Source: HKST-UBA178 sp965223815
GTDB taxonomy: Bacteria > Pseudomonadota > Gammaproteobacteria > Chromatiales > Chromatiaceae
Direction of reading: 5' to 3'
Assembly: GCA_965223815.1 (NCBI GenBank)
Contig: OZ245019.1
Coordinates: forward strand, 1,736,001 to 1,800,000
DNA: 64,000 nucleotides
A model generated the notes under the pieces. The model saw only the letters and a program-made list of their open reading frames with translations. It was not told where the DNA came from and did no database searches. The position numbers were made by a program, and so were the translations under genes. Positions 23,498-32,399 of the stretch are shown in pieces; within the stretch, counting starts at the first letter, position 1, and the number at the start of each line of letters is the position of its first letter.

Positions 23498-26074
23498 ATG
23501 ACCGATTTCGCCAAAGAAGTCCTGCCGGTCAATCTAGAAGACGAGATGCAGCAGTCCTATCTCGATTACGCCATGAGCGTGATCGTGGGACGGGCGCTTC
23601 CAGACGTTCGTGACGGACTCAAGCCGGTGCACCGGCGCGTACTCTACGCGATGAGTGAATTGGGCAATGACTGGAACCGTCCCTACAAAAAGTCGGCCCG
23701 TGTCGTCGGTGATGTCATCGGTAAGTACCATCCTCATGGTGATACAGCGGTTTACGACACCATTGTGCGCATGGCCCAGCCCTTTTCAATGCGCTATATG
23801 CTCGTGGATGGACAGGGAAACTTTGGTTCCGTGGACGGGGATGCTCCAGCAGCAATGCGTTATACCGAGGTGCGCATGGCCCGGATCGCCCACAGCATGC
23901 TGGACGATCTGGACAAGGAGACCGTCGATTTTACAGCTAATTACGATGAGTCGGAGCATGAACCCTCGGTACTCCCTGCGCGAGTGCCCAACCTGTTGGT
24001 CAACGGATCGGCGGGTATCGCGGTGGGCATGGCAACCAACATTCCCCCCCACAATCTTACCGAAGTAATCGGCGGCTGCATCGCACTGATCGACGATCCG
24101 GCTATCGATATCAAAGGACTGATGGAGCATATTCCAGGGCCGGATTTTCCCACTTCAGCCATAATCAACGGCGCCCGTGGTATTCAGGATGCCTACCTTA
24201 CAGGTCGCGGACGTATCCATCTTCGGGCCAGAAGTGAGATAGAGAGCTACGGAGAGCAGGGCCGACAGCGTATCGTCGTCCAGGAACTTCCCTACCAGGT
24301 CAATAAGGCGCGGATGCTGGAAAAGATAGCCGAACTGGTAAAGGAGCGGCGACTCGAGGGTATAACCGAATTGCGCGACGAATCCGACAAGGATGGGATG
24401 CGGGTGGTTATCGAGTTGCGTCGTGGCGAAGTGGCGGAGGTAGTGCTTAACAATCTATACCAGCATACCCAGATGCAGACAGTGTTCGGTATCAACATGG
24501 TCGCGCTGGTCGATGGGCGCCCGCAGTTGCTGAATTTAAAGCAGGTGCTTGAGTATTTTCTGCGCCACAGACGCGAGGTGGTCACCCGCCGAACACTCTT
24601 TGAATTACGCAAAGCGAGAGACCGGGCCCATGTGCTCGAGGGCCTGGCTGTGGCCCTCGCCAATATCGACGAGGTAATCGATTTGATAAAGGCCGCATCC
24701 AGTCCGGCGGAAGCAAAAGCCGAATTGCTGGCGCGGCGTTGGCAGTCAGGTACAGTTGAGGCAATGCTGGAACGGGCCGGTGCCGATGCCTCCAAACCTC
24801 AGGACCTCGATCCCGAATTCGGTCTCACCGCCGCAGGATATCGATTGACGGAGACTCAGTCGCAAGCCATCCTCGATCTGAAACTACATCGATTGACAGG
24901 TCTTGAGCAGGATAAAATACTAAATGAATACAGTGAGATAATAGATAAAATTAAGAACTTGCTTGATATATTGTCAAGCGCAGAAAAGTTGATGGAAGTG
25001 ATTCGGGAGGAGTTGGTCGCCATTCGCGATCAGTATGGTGATGAACGGCGTACCGAAGTGCTTCGCAGTCATCTTGACCTTACCCTCGAAGACTTGATCA
25101 CCGAGGAAGATGTGGTTGTTACCCTCTCTCACGCCGGGTACGCAAAAGCCCAGCCCATCGATACCTATCGTGCACAGAAGCGGGGTGGCAGGGGTAAGAC
25201 CGCAACCGCCACTAAGGATGAGGATTTCATCGACCAGCTTTTTGTGGCCAGTACCCATGACACAATTCTCTGTTTCTCCAGCCGCGGGCGGGTCTATTGG
25301 TTAAAAGTCTACGAACTGCCTCAGGCGGGCAGGAATGCCCGGGGCAAGCCAATAGTTAACTTGTTACCCCTTGAGCAGCACGAACGCATCAGTGCAGTGC
25401 TGCCTGTAAGGGAGTATTCGGAAGATCGCTACATACTGATGGCAACCGGATCGGGCACTGTCAAGAAGACGCGCCTCACCGATTTTTCCCGGCCGCGTGC
25501 CAGTGGAATTATCGCGGTCGATCTTCGTGAAGACGACCGTTTAGTGGGAGTCTCGCTGACAGATGGGACCAGAGACGTCATGCTTTTTAGCTCTGCCGGT
25601 AAGGCCATTCGATTCAATGAGTCCGCGGTTAGGCCCATGGGACGAACCGCCTGCGGCGTTCGGGGAATAAGGTTGGGCAAAGGTCAGCGTGTGATATCGC
25701 TAATTATCACTCAACCGGAAGGTACTGTCCTGACAGTAACCGAAAACGGCTTCGGCAAGCGCACCCCTATGGATCAGTTCCCGGTAAAAGGCCGTGGGGG
25801 CATGGGAGTAATCTCTATCAAGACCTCGGATCGGAATGGTGATCAGGTGGGTGCTGTACTGGTTGATGATAAGGATGAAGTGATGTTGATCTCGGATGGT
25901 GGCACATTGGTGAGGACACCCGTTGCAGATGTCTCCCTGATGGGGCGAGGTACCCAGGGTGTAACTATGATTAGGCTTTCAAAAGATGAGAAGTTAATAG
26001 GTATCGCCCGGGTGGAATCGCTGGAAATCGATGAAACCAGTGACGAAGTGCCTCAGGGTACCGGCGACGGGTAA
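23498..26074 (+). CDS. gyrA: DNA gyrase subunit A
   Basis: An 858-residue subunit that cuts and rejoins DNA in gyrase. Catalytic Tyr122 lies in AAMRYTEVRM. The quinolone-determining region has GKYHPHGD followed by T83 and D87. Thr at 83 is the natural residue in several gammaproteobacteria, including Pseudomonas, and does not by itself mean resistance. The C-terminal pinwheel domain carries the GyrA box (QKRGGRGK, from about residue 561), which marks a true gyrase rather than ParC. Length is typical. It stands between mtnA and serC, all on the plus strand. Confidence 0.97.
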   Translation: MTDFAKEVLPVNLEDEMQQSYLDYAMSVIVGRALPDVRDGLKPVHRRVLYAMSELGNDWNRPYKKSARVVGDVIGKYHPHGDTAVYDTIVRMAQPFSMRYMLVDGQGNFGSVDGDAPAAMRYTEVRMARIAHSMLDDLDKETVDFTANYDESEHEPSVLPARVPNLLVNGSAGIAVGMATNIPPHNLTEVIGGCIALIDDPAIDIKGLMEHIPGPDFPTSAIINGARGIQDAYLTGRGRIHLRARSEIESYGEQGRQRIVVQELPYQVNKARMLEKIAELVKERRLEGITELRDESDKDGMRVVIELRRGEVAEVVLNNLYQHTQMQTVFGINMVALVDGRPQLLNLKQVLEYFLRHRREVVTRRTLFELRKARDRAHVLEGLAVALANIDEVIDLIKAASSPAEAKAELLARRWQSGTVEAMLERAGADASKPQDLDPEFGLTAAGYRLTETQSQAILDLKLHRLTGLEQDKILNEYSEIIDKIKNLLDILSSAEKLMEVIREELVAIRDQYGDERRTEVLRSHLDLTLEDLITEEDVVVTLSHAGYAKAQPIDTYRAQKRGGRGKTATATKDEDFIDQLFVASTHDTILCFSSRGRVYWLKVYELPQAGRNARGKPIVNLLPLEQHERISAVLPVREYSEDRYILMATGSGTVKKTRLTDFSRPRASGIIAVDLREDDRLVGVSLTDGTRDVMLFSSAGKAIRFNESAVRPMGRTACGVRGIRLGKGQRVISLIITQPEGTVLTVTENGFGKRTPMDQFPVKGRGGMGVISIKTSDRNGDQVGAVLVDDKDEVMLISDGGTLVRTPVADVSLMGRGTQGVTMIRLSKDEKLIGIARVESLEIDETSDEVPQGTGDG

Positions 26075-26190
26075 ATCCGGATAGGGGATGCTGGCAATGC
26101 TTCTACTCGGTGGTAATAATTTGTTAATAATGATTTTATATATAGCGTGTAACCGTATGTATTTATAGCAGTAATTGCGGAGATTTGAGA

Positions 26191-27270
26191 ATGGCGAGAG
26201 TGTATAATTTCAGCGCGGGTCCGGCAGCCTTGCCGGAAGAGGTACTGCAGCAAGCTCAGGAGGAGATGCTGGACTGGCAGGGCAGCGGGATGTCGGTTAT
26301 GGAGATGAGCCATCGTGGCAAGGATTTTGTCTCGATAGCGGAGCAGGCCGAGGCCGACGTACGTGAACTCCTGTCGATACCAGACAATTACAAGGTGCTG
26401 TTCCTTCAGGGCGGTGCCTCCTCTCAATTCTCCATGGTGCCGATGAATCTGCTTCAGGGTAAGGCCTCTGCGGACTACCTCAACACCGGCTCCTGGTCGA
26501 AAAAGGCGATCGCCGAGGGAGAGAAATATTGTGCTGTAAGAATCGCAGGTGCTGCCCCCAAGGGGGTGTTCGCTGTTCCAGCCGCCGAGGGACTGGACCT
26601 CAATCCAGAGGCGGCCTACCTCCATTACACACCCAACGAAACAATACAGGGTATCGAGTTTCCTTATGTACCCGAGAGTGGCGACGTACCCTTGGTTGCG
26701 GATTTCTCATCGACCATCCTCTCCCGCCCAATAGATGTCTCCCGCTACGGTTTAATCTACGCAGGTGCGCAGAAGAATATCGGCCCAGCGGGATTGACCC
26801 TGGTCATCGTGCGCGAGGATTTGATCCAGGAGCCGATGCCGTCAACCCCGGCGATGTTCGACTACGGCACTATGTCGAAGGCCGATTCCATGTATAACAC
26901 GCCGCCGACCTATGCCTGGTACCTTGCGGGATTGGTTTTTCAGTGGCTGAAGCGCAAAGGTGGGCTGGAGGCAATGGCCGAAATAAACGCCCGAAAATCT
27001 GCAGCTCTCTACCAAGCCATTGATGCATCAGCATTCTACGACAATCCTGTGGCACCCCACTGCCGCTCCTGGATGAATGTTCCTTTTACGCTTGTGGATG
27101 CCAATCTGGATTCGCTGTTTCTGAGTGAGGCCAAGGAGGTAGGGCTGGTGACTCTAAAAGGGCATCGTTCCGTAGGGGGTATGCGCGCCAGTATCTACAA
27201 TGCGATGCCGGAGTCGGGGGTTGCAGCTTTGGTGGATTTCATGGGCGACTTTGAGCGACGCCGCGGTTAA
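26191..27270 (+). CDS. serC: Phosphoserine aminotransferase
   Basis: A 359-residue PLP enzyme that forms 3-phosphoserine in serine synthesis and acts in pyridoxal phosphate synthesis. The start MARVYNFSAGPAALP is diagnostic. FLQGGASSQF, the PLP-lysine in AGAQKNIGPAGL and the C-terminal GHRSVGGMRASIYNAMP are all present. ATG 26191 has GCGGAG eight bases upstream, so I prefer it to the TTG two codons earlier. It is followed by a phosphoglycerate dehydrogenase gene, placing two of the three serine pathway enzymes together. Confidence 0.96.
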   Translation: MARVYNFSAGPAALPEEVLQQAQEEMLDWQGSGMSVMEMSHRGKDFVSIAEQAEADVRELLSIPDNYKVLFLQGGASSQFSMVPMNLLQGKASADYLNTGSWSKKAIAEGEKYCAVRIAGAAPKGVFAVPAAEGLDLNPEAAYLHYTPNETIQGIEFPYVPESGDVPLVADFSSTILSRPIDVSRYGLIYAGAQKNIGPAGLTLVIVREDLIQEPMPSTPAMFDYGTMSKADSMYNTPPTYAWYLAGLVFQWLKRKGGLEAMAEINARKSAALYQAIDASAFYDNPVAPHCRSWMNVPFTLVDANLDSLFLSEAKEVGLVTLKGHRSVGGMRASIYNAMPESGVAALVDFMGDFERRRG

Positions 27271-27304
27271 CCGAGTATTTGTCTAATCTAATGGTTTTTA
27301 AAAA

Positions 27305-28486
27305 GTGTATAAAATTCTGACTTTAAACAATATATCCATAGCAGGTCTAGATCGTTTACCACGTGATAAGTATGAGGTTGCCTCAGAGATCACACACCCG
27401 GATGCAATACTGCTGCGTTCCTACAAGATGCACGATTTGGAGATTCCGCCAACAGTCAAGGCCATCGGCAGGGCTGGCGCTGGAGTGAATAACATCCCGG
27501 TGGAGCGCATGACTCAAAAGGGAATTCCCGTCTTCAATGCACCCGGAGCCAATTCCAACGCAGTCAAAGAACTGGTTGTGGCGGGTATGCTTATGGCCGC
27601 TCGCAATCTGGGTCCCGCATGGAATTTTGCCCGAGACCTGAATGGCGATGACGGTGACATAGGTAAACGAGTGGAGCAGGGGAAGAAGCAGTTCGTCGGT
27701 TTCGAGCTCCCTGGGCGGACACTCGGAGTGATCGGTTTGGGAGCAATTGGAGTTCGGGTCGCCAATGCGGCCAGGGCGTTGGGGATGAATGTCATTGGCT
27801 ACGATCCCACTATAACGGTGGAGAGCGCCTGGAAACTGGCCGCCGACGTGGAGCAGGCATTGAGTGTTGATGATTTACTCTCCCGTGCGGACTTCGTGTC
27901 CTTTCATGTACCGCTGATCGATTCAACCCGAGACATGGTAAACGCCACCCGTCTGGGGCTTATGAAACGGGGATCGGTGCTGTTGAACTTTTCCCGCTCC
28001 GGAATAATCGATGACGAGGCAGCGATCGCTGCCTTGGACGAGGGCCAGTTGTATGCCTATATCTGTGACTTTCCTTCGAACTTGCTAAAAGACCACCCGC
28101 GGTGCATCACTCTGCCCCACCTGGGTGCCTCAACCGCGGAGGCGGAGGACAATTGTGCCATCATGGTTGCCGATCAGGTTAAAGACTACCTGGAGAACGG
28201 CAATATCAAAAACGCAGTCAATTTTCCCCGGATCAACCTGCCCAGAAACGGTGGCTTCAGACTTGCAGTGGTGAATTCCAATGTCCCCAATATGGTGGGG
28301 CAGATTTCTACCGACCTCGCAGAGGCGGGACTGAATATCGTGGATATGCTGAACAAATCCTTGGGGGAGGTGGCGGTAACCTTACTGGATACCGATAAAG
28401 ATCCCGGCGAGGAGACCCTAAAGCAAATTGAAGAGATCGATGGGGTGTTGTCGGTCCGTTGTTTGGGGTGCACGGAGAAACACTGA
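27305..28486 (+). CDS. serA: D-3-phosphoglycerate dehydrogenase with ACT domain
   Basis: A 393-residue NAD-dependent dehydrogenase that starts serine synthesis. Seen: the Rossmann motif LGVIGLGAIGVRVANAA, the catalytic Arg in NFSRSGIIDD and the catalytic His in LPHLGAST. An ACT domain follows from about residue 318 (LAVVNSNVPNMVGQIST), likely a serine-sensing site. Where E. coli SerA has the third catalytic residue (DVFPTEP), this protein reads CDFPSNLL, as in a separate SerA subgroup I associate with YVTDFP-type enzymes. It starts at GTG 27305 with no clear ribosome site, 34 bases after serC. The Pseudomonas order lacks this gene here. Confidence 0.85.
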   Translation: MYKILTLNNISIAGLDRLPRDKYEVASEITHPDAILLRSYKMHDLEIPPTVKAIGRAGAGVNNIPVERMTQKGIPVFNAPGANSNAVKELVVAGMLMAARNLGPAWNFARDLNGDDGDIGKRVEQGKKQFVGFELPGRTLGVIGLGAIGVRVANAARALGMNVIGYDPTITVESAWKLAADVEQALSVDDLLSRADFVSFHVPLIDSTRDMVNATRLGLMKRGSVLLNFSRSGIIDDEAAIAALDEGQLYAYICDFPSNLLKDHPRCITLPHLGASTAEAEDNCAIMVADQVKDYLENGNIKNAVNFPRINLPRNGGFRLAVVNSNVPNMVGQISTDLAEAGLNIVDMLNKSLGEVAVTLLDTDKDPGEETLKQIEEIDGVLSVRCLGCTEKH

Positions 28487-28493
28487 AACCACC

Positions 28494-29579
28494 ATGGGCG
28501 AACAGGATAAGCTGCAGCGTCTGCGGGAGCGAATCGATCACCTGGATATTCAGATTCAGGATCTGATCAATCAGCGGGCAAGTGCGGCCAGGGACGTGGC
28601 TACCGTAAAACGCGAAGAGGATGACGACGCGTTCTTCTACCGCCCTGAGCGGGAAGCTGCGATCCTAAAGAAAGTGCAGAAAAGAAACGCCGGTCCCATG
28701 GGTGACGAGGAGATGGCAAGGCTGTTTCGCGAAATAATGTCCGCCTGCCTGGCACTGGAGCAGCCACTCAAAGTGGCGTATCTCGGGCCCGAGGGCACCT
28801 TCACTCAGTCTGCCGCGCTCAAGCATTTCGGTCACTCGATCCGCACGGTGCCAATGGGCTCCATCTCCGATGTTTTCCGCGACGTCGAATCGGGTACCGC
28901 CCAATACGGAGTTGTACCGGTAGAGAATTCCACCGAGGGCGTGATCAACCACACCCTGGATATGTTTCTGCACTCGCCACTGTTCATCTGTGGTGAGGTC
29001 TGCCTCAGGATTCACCATCATCTACTGAGCTTGGAGTCGGATCTATCCCAGATTTCACAGGTTTTTTCCCACCAGCAATCTTTGGCACAGTGCCGTCTTT
29101 GGCTCGATAGGAACCTGCCCAACGCCGAACAAATAACTGCTGGTAGCAATGCGGAGGCGGCGAGAAAGGCTTGTGACGAACCTCGATCGGCGGCTATTGC
29201 GGGGGAGATGGCCGCGGAGCTCTATCAGTTAAAAGGGCTGGCGAGAAATATCGAGGATCAGCCTGATAATACGACCCGTTTTCTAGTAATCGGCCGCCAG
29301 CGAGCACTGCCGAGCAAAGACGACAAGACCAGTCTGATATGCGCTACGCGCAATGTGTCCGGAGGGCTGAACCAGCTACTGAAACCACTGGCCGATCACG
29401 GTATCAGTATGACCCGCATCGAATCGCGACCGTCTCGGCAAGGAAACTGGGACTATGTGTTCTTTATCGACATCGAGGGTCATCAGGATGATCCCGGTGT
29501 CAGTGCGGCGCTTGAGGATCTGCAGGATCGGGCGCGTATGCTCAAGATACTCGGCTCATATCCAAACGCAGTACTTTAA
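28494..29579 (+). CDS. pheA: Bifunctional chorismate mutase/prephenate dehydratase
   Basis: A 361-residue P-protein of phenylalanine synthesis. Residues 1-90 are an AroQ chorismate mutase helix bundle (LRERIDHLDIQIQDLINQRA). Residues about 95-270 are prephenate dehydratase with YLGPEGTFTQSA, VPVENSTEG and the catalytic NTTRF. An ACT domain at the end (about 280-355, including ESRPSRQGNWDYVFF) would give phenylalanine feedback. The ATG at 28494 begins seven bases after the serA stop. The frame is open upstream inside serA, but the family starts at MGEQDKLQ. Confidence 0.96.
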   Translation: MGEQDKLQRLRERIDHLDIQIQDLINQRASAARDVATVKREEDDDAFFYRPEREAAILKKVQKRNAGPMGDEEMARLFREIMSACLALEQPLKVAYLGPEGTFTQSAALKHFGHSIRTVPMGSISDVFRDVESGTAQYGVVPVENSTEGVINHTLDMFLHSPLFICGEVCLRIHHHLLSLESDLSQISQVFSHQQSLAQCRLWLDRNLPNAEQITAGSNAEAARKACDEPRSAAIAGEMAAELYQLKGLARNIEDQPDNTTRFLVIGRQRALPSKDDKTSLICATRNVSGGLNQLLKPLADHGISMTRIESRPSRQGNWDYVFFIDIEGHQDDPGVSAALEDLQDRARMLKILGSYPNAVL

Positions 29580-29612
29580 CGAGTTAACTCAAAAAAGGGA
29601 GCTGGCAAACAC

Positions 29613-30722
29613 ATGACACAATCCGGCAATCGTTTTCTGGATATCACCGCCCCGGGAATCGCCAATCTTAAACCATATCAACCGGGAAAGCCGGTGTCCG
29701 AATTGGAGCGGGAGCTTGGTATTACCGACTCGGTAAAGTTGGCGTCCAACGAGAATCCCCTGGGCTGCAGTGAGCTGGTCAAACAGGCGATCGAGGGCGA
29801 ATGGCAGAACATAGCGCGTTATCCGGATGGCGGTGGATTCGCGCTCCGGGCCGCGCTGGGTAAAAAGCATGGTGTCGATCCGGATTGTATTACGCTGGGC
29901 AACGGTTCCAATGACGTATTGGATATCATTGCTCGGGTATTTCTTGCTCCGGGGCTGGAATCCCTCTTTTCTCAGCACGCATTTGCCGTTTATCCCATAA
30001 GCAGTCAGTCGGTGGGCGCAACCTTAAAAATGACACCGGCAAGAGATTTTGGTTATGACCTCGAGGCTATGGCGGGGCAGGTCAATGAGCGTACCCGGGT
30101 AATATGGGTTGCCAACCCGAACAACCCCACGGGAACATGGGTGGACAAGTCCCGGTTACATGCCTTCATCGATGGTGTGCCGGAGACAGTGATCGTAGTG
30201 GTTGACGAGGCCTATATTGAGTATGTTGAGGAGGAGGATTATCCGGATGCCACTCAGTGGTTGAATCAGTACCCGAATCTCATCGTAACCCGCACCTTTT
30301 CCAAGGCTTACGGTCTCGCGTCCCTGCGGATCGGTTATGCGATTTCTCATCCGGATATTGCCGATCTGTTAAACCGGGTGCGTCAACCTTTCAATGTCAA
30401 TAGCATCGCCATGGCGGCGGCATTGGCTGCCTTGGAAGACCAAGCGTTCATTCAGCGATCCGTGGAAATGAATAAGGCAGGTATGGCCCACCTTATTGCT
30501 GGATTCAAGGAATTGGGTCTGGGCTACATCCCCTCGGTTGGGAATTTCATCACCCTCGACCTAGGTCGCCCTGCGAACGAGGTAGACCAGGCGTTGTTGA
30601 GGGAAGGGTGCATAACCCGGCCCATTGCCGCCTACGGGCTTCCCAATCACCTGCGAATAACAGTGGGTCTTCCTGAAGAGAATCGGCGCTTGCTTGCCTC
30701 GCTCGCTAAGGTACTTGGCTGA
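29613..30722 (+). CDS. hisC: Histidinol-phosphate aminotransferase
   Basis: A 369-residue PLP aminotransferase of fold type I. Seen: KLASNENPLG, NGSNDVLDIIARVF, NPNNPTGTW, VDEAYIEY and the PLP-binding K231 in TFSKAYGLASLRIGY. It sits between pheA and tyrA, as hisC2 does in Pseudomonas, where the enzyme can also transaminate aromatic keto acids. A role in both histidine and Phe/Tyr synthesis is therefore plausible. Its TGA overlaps the ATG of tyrA by one base. Confidence 0.92.
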   Translation: MTQSGNRFLDITAPGIANLKPYQPGKPVSELERELGITDSVKLASNENPLGCSELVKQAIEGEWQNIARYPDGGGFALRAALGKKHGVDPDCITLGNGSNDVLDIIARVFLAPGLESLFSQHAFAVYPISSQSVGATLKMTPARDFGYDLEAMAGQVNERTRVIWVANPNNPTGTWVDKSRLHAFIDGVPETVIVVVDEAYIEYVEEEDYPDATQWLNQYPNLIVTRTFSKAYGLASLRIGYAISHPDIADLLNRVRQPFNVNSIAMAAALAALEDQAFIQRSVEMNKAGMAHLIAGFKELGLGYIPSVGNFITLDLGRPANEVDQALLREGCITRPIAAYGLPNHLRITVGLPEENRRLLASLAKVLG

Positions 30723-31603
30723 TGCTTTTCAGGCGTCTGGCCATTATCGGTCTGGGCTTGATTGGGGGATCGCTCGCGCGAGCGTTGCGAAGCGTTGGGG
30801 AAGTGGGAGAAGTAGTTGGCTGCGGCCGTGGGCGTGAAAACCTTGAGTTAGGTGTCAAGCTGGGTGTCATCGATCGCTATAGCCATGATATCGGCGAAGC
30901 GGTTGCCGGAGCAGATATGGTTTTTCTGGCGACTCCCCTGGGGGCCATGGCAAAAGCCTTCGGTGTTCTCAGAGATCATATTGGCGAGCACACATTGATC
31001 ACCGATGGAGGCAGCGCCAAGGGTAGCGTGGTGGCGGATTGTCAGGCTGCCTTTGGCACCTTGCCATCCGGTTTCGTGCCTGGTCATCCCATTGCCGGTA
31101 CAGAGCAGAGCGGTGTGGAGGCGTCTTTCGCTGAACTCTATCAGGGACGCCGGGTAATTCTCACTCCTACCGAAGCGACCGCGCCCGAAGCCTTGCAGCA
31201 GGTTAAGGCGATGTGGCGGTTGTGCGGTGCCGAGGTGACCTGTATGTCCATTGCCCATCACGACGAGGTATTGGCCGCAACATCTCATCTGCCTCATATG
31301 CTCGCCTATAGCCTGGTCGATACCTTGGCGCAGATGAAGGAGAACGACGAAATTTTTCGCTATGCCGCAGGTGGATTCAGGGATTTTACCCGCATCGCTT
31401 CCAGTAATCCTGTGATGTGGCGCGATATCTGCGTGGCGAATCGGGCTGCCTTGGGTGCAGTGATGGAGAGTTATATCGTTGATATGGAGAACCTGGCAGA
31501 GACCATTCGCAGCGGTGATGGTGAAAAATTGCTGCAGATATTCGGCAGGGCCAAAGCGGTCAGGGATCGCTACGTCGATGGAATACTCGACTCGCCGGAG
31601 TAG
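30722..31603 (+). CDS. tyrA: Prephenate dehydrogenase (TyrA family)
   Basis: A 293-residue NAD(P)-dependent enzyme that converts prephenate or arogenate towards tyrosine. Rossmann motif IIGLGLIGGSLARAL at the start, then TDGGSAKG, GHPIAGTEQSGVEA and ATSHLPHMLAYSL, all conserved in the family. The length indicates a stand-alone monofunctional enzyme. In Pseudomonas tyrA is fused to aroA; here the two are separate, with a racemase gene between them. Translation is coupled to hisC through a one-base overlap. Confidence 0.93.
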   Translation: MLFRRLAIIGLGLIGGSLARALRSVGEVGEVVGCGRGRENLELGVKLGVIDRYSHDIGEAVAGADMVFLATPLGAMAKAFGVLRDHIGEHTLITDGGSAKGSVVADCQAAFGTLPSGFVPGHPIAGTEQSGVEASFAELYQGRRVILTPTEATAPEALQQVKAMWRLCGAEVTCMSIAHHDEVLAATSHLPHMLAYSLVDTLAQMKENDEIFRYAAGGFRDFTRIASSNPVMWRDICVANRAALGAVMESYIVDMENLAETIRSGDGEKLLQIFGRAKAVRDRYVDGILDSPE

Positions 31604-31703
31604 CTATGCACCAGGATCGCCTGCCGTTCCCCCTCTCCTGCAACGTTCTCTCGTTGATACTCTGCCCACCGCCTGGGCATCCACTGGCTGCGTTCTTTGC
31701 GCC

Positions 31704-32399
31704 ATGAAGGTTGTGGGGCTGTTGGGTGGTATGAGCTGGGAATCGACCCTGGTCTACTATCGGCAGATGAATCTGGAGACCAACAGGCGCCTTGGTGGTT
31801 TACATTCGGCCCGGATTCTGCTGAACAGCGTCGATTTCCACCAAATCGAGGCGCTGCAGCACGCAGACGAGTGGGAGCGATTGGCTGGTCTGCTGATACA
31901 CGAGGCGGGCAGACTCCAAAGTGCAGGTGCGGAACTGCTGATCATCTGCACCAACACCATGCACAAGATGGCTGATCGCCTGGAAGCGGAACTTGACACG
32001 CCGCTACTGCATATCGTCGACGCCACCGGCCGCCAGGTAAATGCCAGCGACTGCCGGTCCGTTGCCTTGCTGGGTACCCGATTTACCATGGAGCAGGCAT
32101 TTTACAGGGAGCGGCTGGAGCAGCGTTTCGGTATCCGGGTTCTGATCCCAGAAGCTAAACAGAGGGAACTGATTCACAAGGTGATCTACCAGGAACTGTG
32201 CCTCGGTAGGATCGAGCAGCGATCCCGGGCGGAATATCTGCGCATCATCGCCGAAATGGTGAACCGCGGCGCCGATGGCGTGGTGCTTGGATGTACTGAG
32301 ATCCCGCTGCTGGTGTCCCAGCAGGACATCGACGTGCCGTTGTTCGATACCACCCAAATCCACGTCATGGCAGCGGTGGATGCTGCCCTAGAGGAGTGA
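31704..32399 (+). CDS. Aspartate/glutamate racemase family protein
   Basis: A 231-residue cofactor-independent amino-acid racemase. It begins at ATG 31704 (MKVVGLLGGMSWESTLVYYR), a start that matches aspartate racemases. The two catalytic cysteines are in IICTNTMHKM and VLGCTEIPLL. The reading frame is open upstream into tyrA, but with no family match there. It is placed between tyrA and aroA and its TGA is directly followed by the aroA ATG, so it is part of the aromatic operon by position. The amino acid it acts on (aspartate or another) is not shown by sequence. Confidence 0.85.
   Translation: MKVVGLLGGMSWESTLVYYRQMNLETNRRLGGLHSARILLNSVDFHQIEALQHADEWERLAGLLIHEAGRLQSAGAELLIICTNTMHKMADRLEAELDTPLLHIVDATGRQVNASDCRSVALLGTRFTMEQAFYRERLEQRFGIRVLIPEAKQRELIHKVIYQELCLGRIEQRSRAEYLRIIAEMVNRGADGVVLGCTEIPLLVSQQDIDVPLFDTTQIHVMAAVDAALEE

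Noticed and set aside
23744..23758. Thr at GyrA position 83 as a quinolone-resistance mutation
   Set aside because: Thr is the wild-type residue at this position in Pseudomonas and others; Asp87 is retained, so no resistance is implied.
28066..28100. Missing catalytic Glu in the phosphoglycerate dehydrogenase (CDFPSNLL)
   Set aside because: A whole SerA subgroup has a similar DFP segment here, so this is a subgroup feature rather than a damaged enzyme.
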